From positions 1 through 32,610 of the forward strand of contig CALLVG010000144.1 of NCBI GenBank assembly GCA_938010715.1: a stretch of DNA of 32,610 nucleotides, given 5' to 3'. Numbering within the stretch: the stretch's first letter is position 1; the number at the start of each line of letters is the position of its first letter. A program made the translations under genes and the position numbers. Below the pieces are notes generated by a model, which did not search any database, was not told the DNA's origin, and saw nothing but the letters and a program-made list of their open reading frames with translations. Positions 9,085-17,106 of this stretch are shown here, piece after piece. The stretch is from an uncultured Saprospiraceae bacterium (GTDB taxonomy: Bacteria > Bacteroidota > Bacteroidia > Chitinophagales > Saprospiraceae).

Positions 9085-9723
9085 TCACCCTAACTTTCTA
9101 ACCATGGTCAATCCATCTCTCAGGGGTAAAATGACGGTCTCTACCCTCTTGTCAGCTGCAACTTTTTTATTAAATGCCATGATAAGTTGAGTTGCATTGT
9201 CCTGCTCATTTCTGACTACTTTTCCACTCCAAAGTACATTGTCAACCATAATCAATCCTCCTGTTCTTAATTTCGAGAGTACCATTTCGTAATAAAGGTC
9301 ATTGTCAAATTTGGCGGCATCAATAAATACAATATCAAATTCAACTTCAATAGTTGGAATGATTTCACGAGCATCACCAATTTGGAAACTTATTTTATCG
9401 GAAAGATTCGCTTTTTCAAAATACTTTCTTGAAATCCACTCTAATTCAGGGTTTACCTCAATCGTATGCAGGATGCCACCTTGCGCCAAACCGCGCGCTA
9501 AACATATCGCCGCATAACCTGTGAATGTTCCAATTTCTAAAATATTTTTTGGTTGCATTAGAACACTGACCATTTCCAAAAACTTACCTTGGACTGGTCC
9601 AGAAATCATTTGAGGAGAAAGTATTTTCAAATACGTTTCTCGTTCCAACTCGTACAAAACCGAATCTGGTCTGCTTGTATGCTTTTCACAATATTGATAA
9701 ACGTCTTTATAAATAGAATTCAT
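9085..9723 (-). CDS. O-methyltransferase, class I SAM-dependent (COMT/CCoAOMT-like)
   Basis: NILEIGTFTGYAAICLARGL SAM motif; FDIVFIDAAKFDNDLYYE; GGLIMVDNVLWSGKV. Confidence 0.93.
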   Translation of the reverse strand: MNSIYKDVYQYCEKHTSRPDSVLYELERETYLKILSPQMISGPVQGKFLEMVSVLMQPKNILEIGTFTGYAAICLARGLAQGGILHTIEVNPELEWISRKYFEKANLSDKISFQIGDAREIIPTIEVEFDIVFIDAAKFDNDLYYEMVLSKLRTGGLIMVDNVLWSGKVVRNEQDNATQLIMAFNKKVAADKRVETVILPLRDGLTMVRKLG

Positions 9724-9766
9724 TTCGATTTGCTAATTTGTGCGCAAATCTATCAAAATATTAAAC

Positions 9767-11050
9767 ATGCGCATCCTAATCTTCATTCTGAGTCTATTCA
9801 ATTTTTGCAATGTAAACGCCCAATTCATTTTGGCTGACATGCCCGAAGCGGTGAGTAACAACGCGGTCACTGGCGCCTATGTTAATGGAGTACCACACGT
9901 CTATTCGTTTTCAGGAATTGACTCGACCAAACAATGGAATGGCATCCACAAAAGAGCTTTTAGATATAATACAGAAACCGATAGCTGGGAAACGATTGCC
10001 GAATTACCCTCAGGGACAGGAAGAATCGCAGCGGGCGCAAGCACCGTAAAAAATAAAATCTACATCATTGGCGGTTACGAAGTTTTCGCCAATGGAAATG
10101 AACGGACACTCGATGAAGTTCACATTTACAACCCAGAAACCAACGAATATGAGCCAAACGGGAAACCAATGCCAGTCCCAGTGGATGATCATGTGCAGGT
10201 GGTTTGGAAAGATAGTTTAATAATTTGTGTAACAGGTTGGAGTCAGAATACTAATGTCCGAGATGTTCAAATTTACAATCCAACTACCGATGAATGGTCT
10301 ATAGGTACCTCCGTTCCGAATAGTTCTACTTTCAAAGCATTTGGCGCATCTGGAATCATTTCTGAAGATACACTTTATTATATCGGCGGTGCAAGAATTG
10401 GTTCAAGTTTTCCAGCTTCAACTTTTCTAAGAAAAGGATACATCAATCCAAATGACCCAACAGATATTACTTGGAGTGCCGAGTCCAATCCGTTGTCGAT
10501 CAGATATAGATCTGCTGCTTCCTTATTAGATAACAAGCCAATTTGGTTTGGTGGCTCGAAAACTACTTACAATTACGATGGAATCGCCTACAATAACAGC
10601 GGAGGTGTTGAACCAACCGAATCCTTCATTACCTATGATTTAGTCTCTGGAAAATTGAATGAGTCCTTGCCCAATTCATTTTATGCTCAGATGGACTATC
10701 GAGGAGTTGCTACCTTTCCAAGAAATTTCTATTATTTCTGCGGAGGTATGGAATCTGGCCAAAAAGTTTCAAAGAAAACCTTCGTCAGCAACATCCTAAC
10801 CGTAAATACAAATGATTTTTCAAAAGAAAAAATTGAAGTTTATCCCAACCCCACCTCAAGTGTTCTTAACGTAAAAACAAAAGGAAAATTCAAAACAGAA
10901 CTCTACGATTTTTATGGAGGTCTCATCATTAAAAATGAGTTTTTAGAAAGAGGAACAATATATCTTTCAAAATTAGTATCAGGGCTTTATATTCTAAAAA
11001 TTACTAAACATGATGCGGTAATTGATAGTCAGATCATAATCGTAAAGTAG
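9767..11050 (+). CDS. Kelch-repeat secreted protein with T9SS C-terminal sorting domain
   Basis: Signal peptide MRILIFILSLFNFCNVNAQ; kelch-like YIIGGY/YYIGGA/YYFCGG repeats; C-terminal VYPNPTSSVLNVKTKG...GLYILKI. ATG at 9767 preferred over GTG at 9740. Confidence 0.87.
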   Translation: MRILIFILSLFNFCNVNAQFILADMPEAVSNNAVTGAYVNGVPHVYSFSGIDSTKQWNGIHKRAFRYNTETDSWETIAELPSGTGRIAAGASTVKNKIYIIGGYEVFANGNERTLDEVHIYNPETNEYEPNGKPMPVPVDDHVQVVWKDSLIICVTGWSQNTNVRDVQIYNPTTDEWSIGTSVPNSSTFKAFGASGIISEDTLYYIGGARIGSSFPASTFLRKGYINPNDPTDITWSAESNPLSIRYRSAASLLDNKPIWFGGSKTTYNYDGIAYNNSGGVEPTESFITYDLVSGKLNESLPNSFYAQMDYRGVATFPRNFYYFCGGMESGQKVSKKTFVSNILTVNTNDFSKEKIEVYPNPTSSVLNVKTKGKFKTELYDFYGGLIIKNEFLERGTIYLSKLVSGLYILKITKHDAVIDSQIIIVK

Positions 11051-11113
11051 AAAAGGCATTATTTTTGGTTTAAAGAAATCCTACCCCTCATGGTCTCGTA
11101 ATTAGATTACACT

Positions 11114-11938
11114 ATGAGTGATAATACACTTTTACCTTTATTCCTTTTTTTCCTATTCCTTTCTAATACTGCTTTTGGTCAATTGCACCTGAAACTTGAA
11201 TTGATGTCAGACTCAACCAAGTGGGGAGTTTACGTAAAACCACAAAACAATATCAATCCATCTCCAAACACAATAACTGGTTCTGGACAAATTACTTTAG
11301 TCATTCCAACTGGTTATGAAATTGGGCAAATGGAAAATGTCCATGGCACTTGGGATGCGAATGCTCGTATTTTTGCGCCCATCGAAAATCCTACAAAAGA
11401 TTACTTAAGTTTTGGTTTGGTGCAAGATTTTCCAAAAATCACCTTAAAAAACGAGGAAGAGACCCTTTTATTTACAATTGAAAGAATTTCTGATTGCCCT
11501 TCAGAACTTTACTTAATCGAAAATCAAACAGATCCTTTTGCCAACCTTCCAAATTCAATCGGGGTTAACCCCGGAAATGATTTAGGAATTTTTGATTCTA
11601 ATGTTAACTTGATTTATAATTGGGTCGGAAATTATGACATGTGCGCATGGAGTTGTTTACCATGTAATGACATATCCAGTAATACTGAAATCGAATTGAC
11701 TGATTTAGAAATTTTTCCAAATCCGTCTAACGGAACATTCAAAATTGATCTTGGCAAACATGTTAAAACAATAGATAAAATTAAAATATTCAATACTATC
11801 GGAAATCAGATTTATCAAAATGATAAAATTGAGGTATTGATGAAAATGGATTTAGATCTTGCAAAAGGTCTTTATTTTGTTGCTTTTGAAAAAGAAAATC
11901 AGGTTCTTCGAACGCAGCGAATTATTATTTCAAAGTGA
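11114..11938 (+). CDS. Secreted protein with T9SS C-terminal sorting domain, N-terminal domain unassigned
   Basis: Signal peptide LLPLFLFFLFLSNTAFGQ; C-terminal IFPNPSNGTFKIDLGK...GLYFVAFEKENQVLRTQRIIISK; CAWSCLPC cysteine cluster. Confidence 0.82.
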   Translation: MSDNTLLPLFLFFLFLSNTAFGQLHLKLELMSDSTKWGVYVKPQNNINPSPNTITGSGQITLVIPTGYEIGQMENVHGTWDANARIFAPIENPTKDYLSFGLVQDFPKITLKNEEETLLFTIERISDCPSELYLIENQTDPFANLPNSIGVNPGNDLGIFDSNVNLIYNWVGNYDMCAWSCLPCNDISSNTEIELTDLEIFPNPSNGTFKIDLGKHVKTIDKIKIFNTIGNQIYQNDKIEVLMKMDLDLAKGLYFVAFEKENQVLRTQRIIISK

Positions 11939-12012
11939 TAGACTTTACTATAAAAGTGGTGAAAAAAGAGTAAGTAAAACCGAAAAAACAACCTTTCGAT
12001 TTGAGTTTTTTA

Positions 12013-12064
12013 AAAAAAATGCGTTGTAGAGGAAATTTAAAAAAGTTCCTACAGCGCATTTTTA
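12013..12064. terminator. Bidirectional terminator-like hairpin between convergent genes
   Basis: AAAAATGCGTTGTAGAGGAA...TTCCTACAGCGCATTTTT imperfect stem with A/T flanks between 11938 (+) and 12084 (-). Confidence 0.65.
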
Positions 12065-12083
12065 TTGATTAATATTTCAAGAC

Positions 12084-13286
12084 TTATTCAGCTACTTTCT
12101 TTTCTAAAAGTGCCATGTAAAAGCCATCAAATCCTTCATCTTGCGGTAAAATGGATTTATCTTTTACGAAAGTCCATTGATCATTTTGGCTCAAAAACCA
12201 ATCGACTTGTTCGCGATTTTCAGAAGGTAAAATGGAGCAAGTTGCATAAACCATTTTCCCACCTGGCTTTACCATTCTTGAATAGCTGGAGATGATTTCT
12301 CGTTGCGTCTTTTTGATGTTTTCTAAAAACTCAGGAGTGAGTTTCCATTTCGCGTCTGGGTTCCGACGAAGGACTCCTAAGCCCGAACATGGAGCATCTA
12401 ACAACAATCTATCCGCCGATTCTTTTAATCGTTTGATGACTTTTGTAGAATCAATCCAACGGCGTTCTATGATGTGTGCACCTGCACGTTTAGCACGTTT
12501 TTTAAGTTCTAACAATTTCCATTCTACATTATCGAGGGCAATGATCTGACCTTTATTTTGCATCAAAGCTGCCAAGTGAAGCGTCTTCCCACCTGCCCCT
12601 GCGCATGCATCAAAAACGCGCATTCCAGGTTCTACCTCTAAATATTCAGAAACCTGTTGGGAGGAATAATCTTGAACTTCAAAAAATCCATTTTGAAATA
12701 GTTTAGTACGAAAAACACTCGCTCGTTTTTTTAGCGTAACCGAATTTTCACCTAATTTATCTCCTTCAATACCTTCTTTATTTAAACCTTTTATGAGTCC
12801 AGATTGGTCACCTTTTAAGGTATTAACACGCAAAACAACTTTGGCTCTTTTGTTTAGATGATGCAGCGTATCCTCCCATTTGTCACCCAGTTCTTTTTCA
12901 CCAATTTCATCTATCCAATCAGGAATAGATTCTCTCAGTTTTCGAATGTTTCTCAATTCACCTGCTCGCTTTTTCCAAAGACCATATTTATTATTTTGAA
13001 ATACGTCCCAAGAGGGCATTTCATAATCTTTCAAATAAAGATAGCACCCGAGTAGCTCCCACCAATCCGTTAAAGAATCACGAGGGTCACCCGCAATCTC
13101 AACATGCCAACGAAAATATCGGACAATATCATAGGTTGTTTCGGCAATAAAGCCTCGATCACGAGAGCCCCACCGATTATCGGTTTTCAAAACTCGCTCG
13201 ATAGCTTTATCTGCATATTCTCCTTCATGGAAAATCTTTTCTAAAGTTCTAACGACCGCCAAACAAAGATTAAAGTGTAAACGCAT
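12084..13286 (-). CDS. RsmB/NOP2/Sun-family RNA (cytosine-5) methyltransferase
   Basis: VFDACAGAGGKTLHLAAL, LLDAPCSGLGVLRRNPDAKW, VYATCSILPSENREQV. Start at 13286 (MRLHFNLCLAVVRTLEKIF) preferred; the track's extra N-terminus translates through a hairpin. Confidence 0.93.
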   Translation of the reverse strand: MRLHFNLCLAVVRTLEKIFHEGEYADKAIERVLKTDNRWGSRDRGFIAETTYDIVRYFRWHVEIAGDPRDSLTDWWELLGCYLYLKDYEMPSWDVFQNNKYGLWKKRAGELRNIRKLRESIPDWIDEIGEKELGDKWEDTLHHLNKRAKVVLRVNTLKGDQSGLIKGLNKEGIEGDKLGENSVTLKKRASVFRTKLFQNGFFEVQDYSSQQVSEYLEVEPGMRVFDACAGAGGKTLHLAALMQNKGQIIALDNVEWKLLELKKRAKRAGAHIIERRWIDSTKVIKRLKESADRLLLDAPCSGLGVLRRNPDAKWKLTPEFLENIKKTQREIISSYSRMVKPGGKMVYATCSILPSENREQVDWFLSQNDQWTFVKDKSILPQDEGFDGFYMALLEKKVAE

Positions 13287-13322
13287 TTGTAATTTTCTCG
13301 TAGAAAAAATGCAAAGAAACGA

Positions 13323-13356
13323 AAAATGGGCTGTCTCCCACGAGACAGCCCATTTT
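13323..13356. terminator. Perfect 15-bp stem, 4-nt loop hairpin
   Basis: AAAATGGGCTGTCTC-CCAC-GAGACAGCCCATTTT with A/T flanks, between the small ORF (13444-13581) and the RsmB-like start. Confidence 0.8.
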
Positions 13357-13443
13357 ATATTCAATCAAATTTTAAAACGATTAACGAGGGTTAAAAATTG
13401 GTGCTATATTGAATCAAATGGGTGCAATCAATTAAGGAATGGT

Positions 13444-13581
13444 TCAAAAATAAATATGCGCCAATAGTTCTGGATCTACTTCTGTTTCACTGTCTGAAAT
13501 ATTAGCCATTGAAATTGCGGAAGCGGCCATTACGATGATGGCGATTGCACCTACTGTGCGAAAATTTCTAAGCTTTTTCAT
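13444..13581 (-). CDS. Small (45 aa) putative secreted or membrane peptide, not in the ORF track
   Basis: Minus strand reads MKKLRNFRTVGAIAIIVMAASAISMANISDSETEVDPELLAHIYF*. Basic N-terminus, hydrophobic core, acidic tail, followed by a terminator-like hairpin. Confidence 0.5.
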   Translation of the reverse strand: MKKLRNFRTVGAIAIIVMAASAISMANISDSETEVDPELLAHIYF

Positions 13582-13710
13582 AACTAAAAATTTAAAGGGT
13601 TAAGTAATTTGGTTTTGTAACTTTCCCTTAAAATAAAGTATTATTTCATCGTTTAAAACATTAATAATAATTTTAATTTGAAATTAACTGAAATGTGAAT
13701 ATTATCTTTA

Positions 13711-13917
13711 AGAGTTTGTTTAAAATTCCATGATTGAGCGAAAGCGAGGAAACTTTATTTTGAATGAGGCAAAAAACGTAGGCAGTGCCTAACCATCATG
13801 GGTTTACTTGATGCCAGAGCACAAAGGCTTTTTAACGCGTGTCCCGATTTTACATCGGGAAAATTCAGAATGAAATTTACCGCTTGCAACTAATTAATGG
13901 AAATTTAAACAAGCTCT
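13711..13917. repeat. Third type of terminal-inverted-repeat element, about 207 bp
   Basis: AGAGTTTGTTTAAAATTCCA (13711-13730) versus TGGAAATTTAAACAAGCTCT (13898-13917): 20-bp inverted ends, two mismatches. Confidence 0.65.
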
Positions 13918-14008
13918 AAAGTATGATCCATATACTCACCATAAACCAAAAAGTGTTGGACAACTTAAAGCTGCCCAACACCTAATTTATATTTTTCTAA
14001 TTATGAAT

Positions 14009-15064
14009 TTACAAAACCCAATTCCACTTATCCATTTCAATCAAAGACATAGTAAGTAATTTGGTGCAAGCTAAAATGTCTTCTTTGTTTGCCATTTCAA
14101 TCACTTGATGCAGGTTTCTGGTAGGAATTGAAATTGCTCCAGCAATAGACCCATCTTTTCCATATCGCTGTAAACCTGCCGTATCAGTTCCACCTGCAGT
14201 TAAGATTTCTGGCTGCCATGGTATATCATGACGATTGGCAACATCTTTTAAAAAAGCAACCATTCGAGTATCACAAATAGTAGAGGCATCCATGATTTTT
14301 ATAGCAGCTCCTTTTCCGAGAGAGGTTATTTTTTCGAATGATTGTGCCCCTGGCAAATCATAGGCAATGGTCGTGTCCAAACCTAATCCAAAATCTGGAT
14401 TGATGTGACCGGCAGCATTGATAGCCCCCCGAAGTCCAATTTCCTCTTGAACGGTGAAAACACCGTAAATATCATAAGGAACTTCTTTGTCTTTCAGAGC
14501 TCTCAATGTTTCTAAAAGAATATAAACCGAAACTCGATTGTCAATAGATTTTGAATTGACGCAATTTCCCATTTCAATTAAATCACGTTCGCGTGTTACT
14601 GGATCTCCTACTGAAACGTATTTTTCAACCTCTTCTTTATCCATTCCTAAATCAATGAAATAATCAACGATTTTCGCAGGTTTATTTCGCTCGTCTGGCT
14701 GCATGACATGTATTGGTTTCGCACCCATCACACCTACCAAATCCTTTTTCCCGTGAACGATGACTCTTTGGGCAGTGAGTGTTTTTGGGTCAAAACCTCC
14801 TAATGTATGGAATTTCAAAAATCCATCATCATCGATATGCGTTGTAATAAATCCAATCTCATCAAGGTGAGCGGCAACCATGACTCTTTTCTTAGATTTT
14901 CCTTTTTTGATGGCAATCAAATTGCCCATGGAGTCAATCTCGACCTTATCAACCAGAGGGGTTGCTTCTTCTTTTATAAAGTCACGAATTCGTGTTTCAA
15001 AACCTGGAGCGCCAGGCAGTTTACATATTTTTTTTAATAATGGAATATTTATAATTAGTGCGAT
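14009..15064 (-). CDS. M42-family metallopeptidase (aminopeptidase/glucanase), start codon unclear
   Basis: VMVAAHLDEIGFITTHID, KSIDNRVSVYILLE, GVFTVQEEIGLRGA, GGTDTAGLQ. In-frame conserved N-terminus IALIINIPLLKKICKLPGAPGFETRIRDFIKEEATPLVDKVEIDSMGN extends upstream of the track start at 14929. Confidence 0.85.
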   Translation of the reverse strand: MALIINIPLLKKICKLPGAPGFETRIRDFIKEEATPLVDKVEIDSMGNLIAIKKGKSKKRVMVAAHLDEIGFITTHIDDDGFLKFHTLGGFDPKTLTAQRVIVHGKKDLVGVMGAKPIHVMQPDERNKPAKIVDYFIDLGMDKEEVEKYVSVGDPVTRERDLIEMGNCVNSKSIDNRVSVYILLETLRALKDKEVPYDIYGVFTVQEEIGLRGAINAAGHINPDFGLGLDTTIAYDLPGAQSFEKITSLGKGAAIKIMDASTICDTRMVAFLKDVANRHDIPWQPEILTAGGTDTAGLQRYGKDGSIAGAISIPTRNLHQVIEMANKEDILACTKLLTMSLIEMDKWNWVL

Positions 15065-15190
15065 TTCATTTTTATCGGATGTGCGAAGTTAGTTTTTTGA
15101 CAGTACATTTTGAAAATTTAAAATGAGTAAATAATAAAATGAATAAATAACTATTCAGTTAGATTTTCTGATTTGGTAAATGAACCATAC

Positions 15191-15198
15191 TATCTTTG
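15191..15198 (+). promoter_or_regulatory. Bacteroidota-type -7 box (TAnnTTTG) upstream of the flippase
   Basis: TATCTTTG 30 bp upstream of the ATG, with TTTGG further upstream. Confidence 0.55.
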
Positions 15199-15227
15199 CC
15201 AAAATTTTCTAATAAAGAGAAAACAAA

Positions 15228-16730
15228 ATGTCCTTAAAAAAACTGGCTGGCGAGACTGCAATTTATGGCGTGAGTTCTATTTTGGGGCGCATTTTAGGAT
15301 TTGTTTTAGTTCCTTATTATACCAACATTTTTTCGCCTTCGGAATATGGCGTTGTAACCTTACTTTTTTCTGGAATTGCCTTCGCGATGGTGATTTACAC
15401 TTATCGCATGGAGCTGGCCTATTTTCGATTTGGTACAGATAAATCATTGAATCGAGGAGATGTTTTTAATGTTAGCCTTTCGTCGATTGTCATTACTACC
15501 CTATTTTTTACAAGCCTATTCTTTTTTTTGGCACCTTATTACGCCGATTTTCAAGAAATTCCAGATCGATTAAATTTGGTTTATTTCGCACTTGGTATTC
15601 TTTCTTTGGATGTTTTAAATGAAATTCCGAAAGCAAAACTAAGATTGGATGGAAGGCCGATTCGATTTGCAATCGTTCAGCTTTCGAATATTTTTGTCAT
15701 GCTTGGTTTGGTTTTCTTTTTTCTAAAATATTGCCCCATAATTTTGGAAACAGAAAGGTTATCTGTAATGCATAATTTCATCAATGAAATCTATGATCCT
15801 AACTTTGGAATTGGTTATATTTTCTTGGCAAACATCATCGCAAGTTTAGTCGTTTTCATTCTTTTACTTCCTGAATGGTCTAACTTTAAACTACTGATAA
15901 ACAGAACTTTATGGTCAAAAATGATGGGTTATTCTTTACCCATGGTTATTGTTGGAATCTCTTTTGTTATTAATGAAATGTTCGATAGAAATTTCATGGT
16001 AAAATTGCTTCCTGGAACTATAGAAGAAAATCAAACTCAATTGGGAGTCTATGGTGCAAATTATAAATTAGCCATGATTTTGGCCCTTTTTACTCAAGCC
16101 TTTCGCTTTGGTGCCGAGCCGTTCTTTTTCAAACAAAAAGACAAAAAAGAAGCCTACCAATCTTATGCTGATGTAGCCAAATACTTTTTCATTATTGGCA
16201 TTGTTGGTTTTCTCTTCATCACCTTATATCTCGATTTTTTTAAACAGATTTTTTTAAGACAAGAGACCTATTGGGTAGGAATTTCAGTCGTCCCAATTTT
16301 ATTGATTGCTAATCTGTTTTCAGGTATGTATTACAATTTTTCTGTTTGTTATAAAATTTCAGATAGAACCATGTTTGGAGCTTACATTTCAGTAACAGGA
16401 GCTATCGTCACCATTTTATTGAATCTCTGGTGGATTCCAATATTTGGCTATCATGGTTCTGCTTGGGCTACAGTTATATGCTATGGCCTAATGATGATTT
16501 TGAGTTATCTGTTTGGCAGAAAATATTTACCAATGCCTTATCAAATCGGAAAAATGCTTGGTTTCTTAATTTTAGGAATTGGAACTTATTTACTTTCCGT
16601 TTGGATAAATAATATTTTACAAACCAATCAATTTACCTATTTTGGAATAAATACGATTCTATTCTTTCTTTTTATTGGAATCATTTGGATGATTGAAGGT
16701 GACGAATTGAAAAAAGCGTTAAGGAATTGA
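15228..16730 (+). CDS. Polysaccharide/oligosaccharide flippase, Wzx-like MOP superfamily
   Basis: 500 aa, multi-TM; N-terminal KKLAGETAIYGVSSILGRILGFVLVPYYTNIFSPSEYGVVTLLFSG. Confidence 0.9.
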   Translation: MSLKKLAGETAIYGVSSILGRILGFVLVPYYTNIFSPSEYGVVTLLFSGIAFAMVIYTYRMELAYFRFGTDKSLNRGDVFNVSLSSIVITTLFFTSLFFFLAPYYADFQEIPDRLNLVYFALGILSLDVLNEIPKAKLRLDGRPIRFAIVQLSNIFVMLGLVFFFLKYCPIILETERLSVMHNFINEIYDPNFGIGYIFLANIIASLVVFILLLPEWSNFKLLINRTLWSKMMGYSLPMVIVGISFVINEMFDRNFMVKLLPGTIEENQTQLGVYGANYKLAMILALFTQAFRFGAEPFFFKQKDKKEAYQSYADVAKYFFIIGIVGFLFITLYLDFFKQIFLRQETYWVGISVVPILLIANLFSGMYYNFSVCYKISDRTMFGAYISVTGAIVTILLNLWWIPIFGYHGSAWATVICYGLMMILSYLFGRKYLPMPYQIGKMLGFLILGIGTYLLSVWINNILQTNQFTYFGINTILFFLFIGIIWMIEGDELKKALRN

Positions 16731-16771
16731 GTTGCCAAGTTGTCAGAAAATCTACGATTTTTCAGCCAAAT

Positions 16772-16808
16772 AAAAAAGACATTTGAGGAAACCTCAAATG
16801 TCTTTTTT
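16772..16808 (+). terminator. Rho-independent terminator
   Basis: AAAAAAGACATTTGAGG-AAA-CCTCAAATGTCTTTTTT: perfect 17-bp stem 42 bp after the flippase stop. Confidence 0.9.
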
Positions 16809-16852
16809 ATTTGCGAAACAACGGCAACAATGGCAACCCGACAGCCACCCTT

Positions 16853-16922
16853 TAGAGTTTGTTTAAATTTCTCGTACTTCGTTTCAAGTGGTAAATTTCA
16901 TTCTGAATTTTAAAGAAACTCT
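16853..16922. repeat. Shortened relative of the 13711-13917 element
   Basis: AGAGTTTGTTTAAATTTC...CAAGTGGTAAATTTCATTCTGAATTTTAAAGAAACTCT shares end and internal motif with the reverse complement of the 13711-13917 element. Confidence 0.6.
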
Positions 16923-16987
16923 TAGTGATTAGTGATGAATAAATTGTTTGTTTTCGGATAGGTTATTTTTTCTTTACATGTTCCTAA

Positions 16988-17106
16988 GTATTACTCAAAA
17001 AATAACTTCCCTCTTCAATTCAAAAAATTAGCTCGAAAAACCTCATTATCAATCGCTTTTCCTTCACTTATTTTTTGAAATCGGAAACTTATTTTTTGAG
17101 CGTTCC
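16988..17106 (+). repeat. MITE-like palindromic element, copy C
   Basis: Nearly identical to copy B; flanked by TAA (16985-16987, 17107-17109). It abuts the stop codon of the downstream minus-strand gene. Confidence 0.85.

Noticed and set aside
5736-17106. CRISPR-like spaced repeats
   Set aside because: The three element copies are kilobases apart and in mixed orientation, with no regular spacers or Cas genes.
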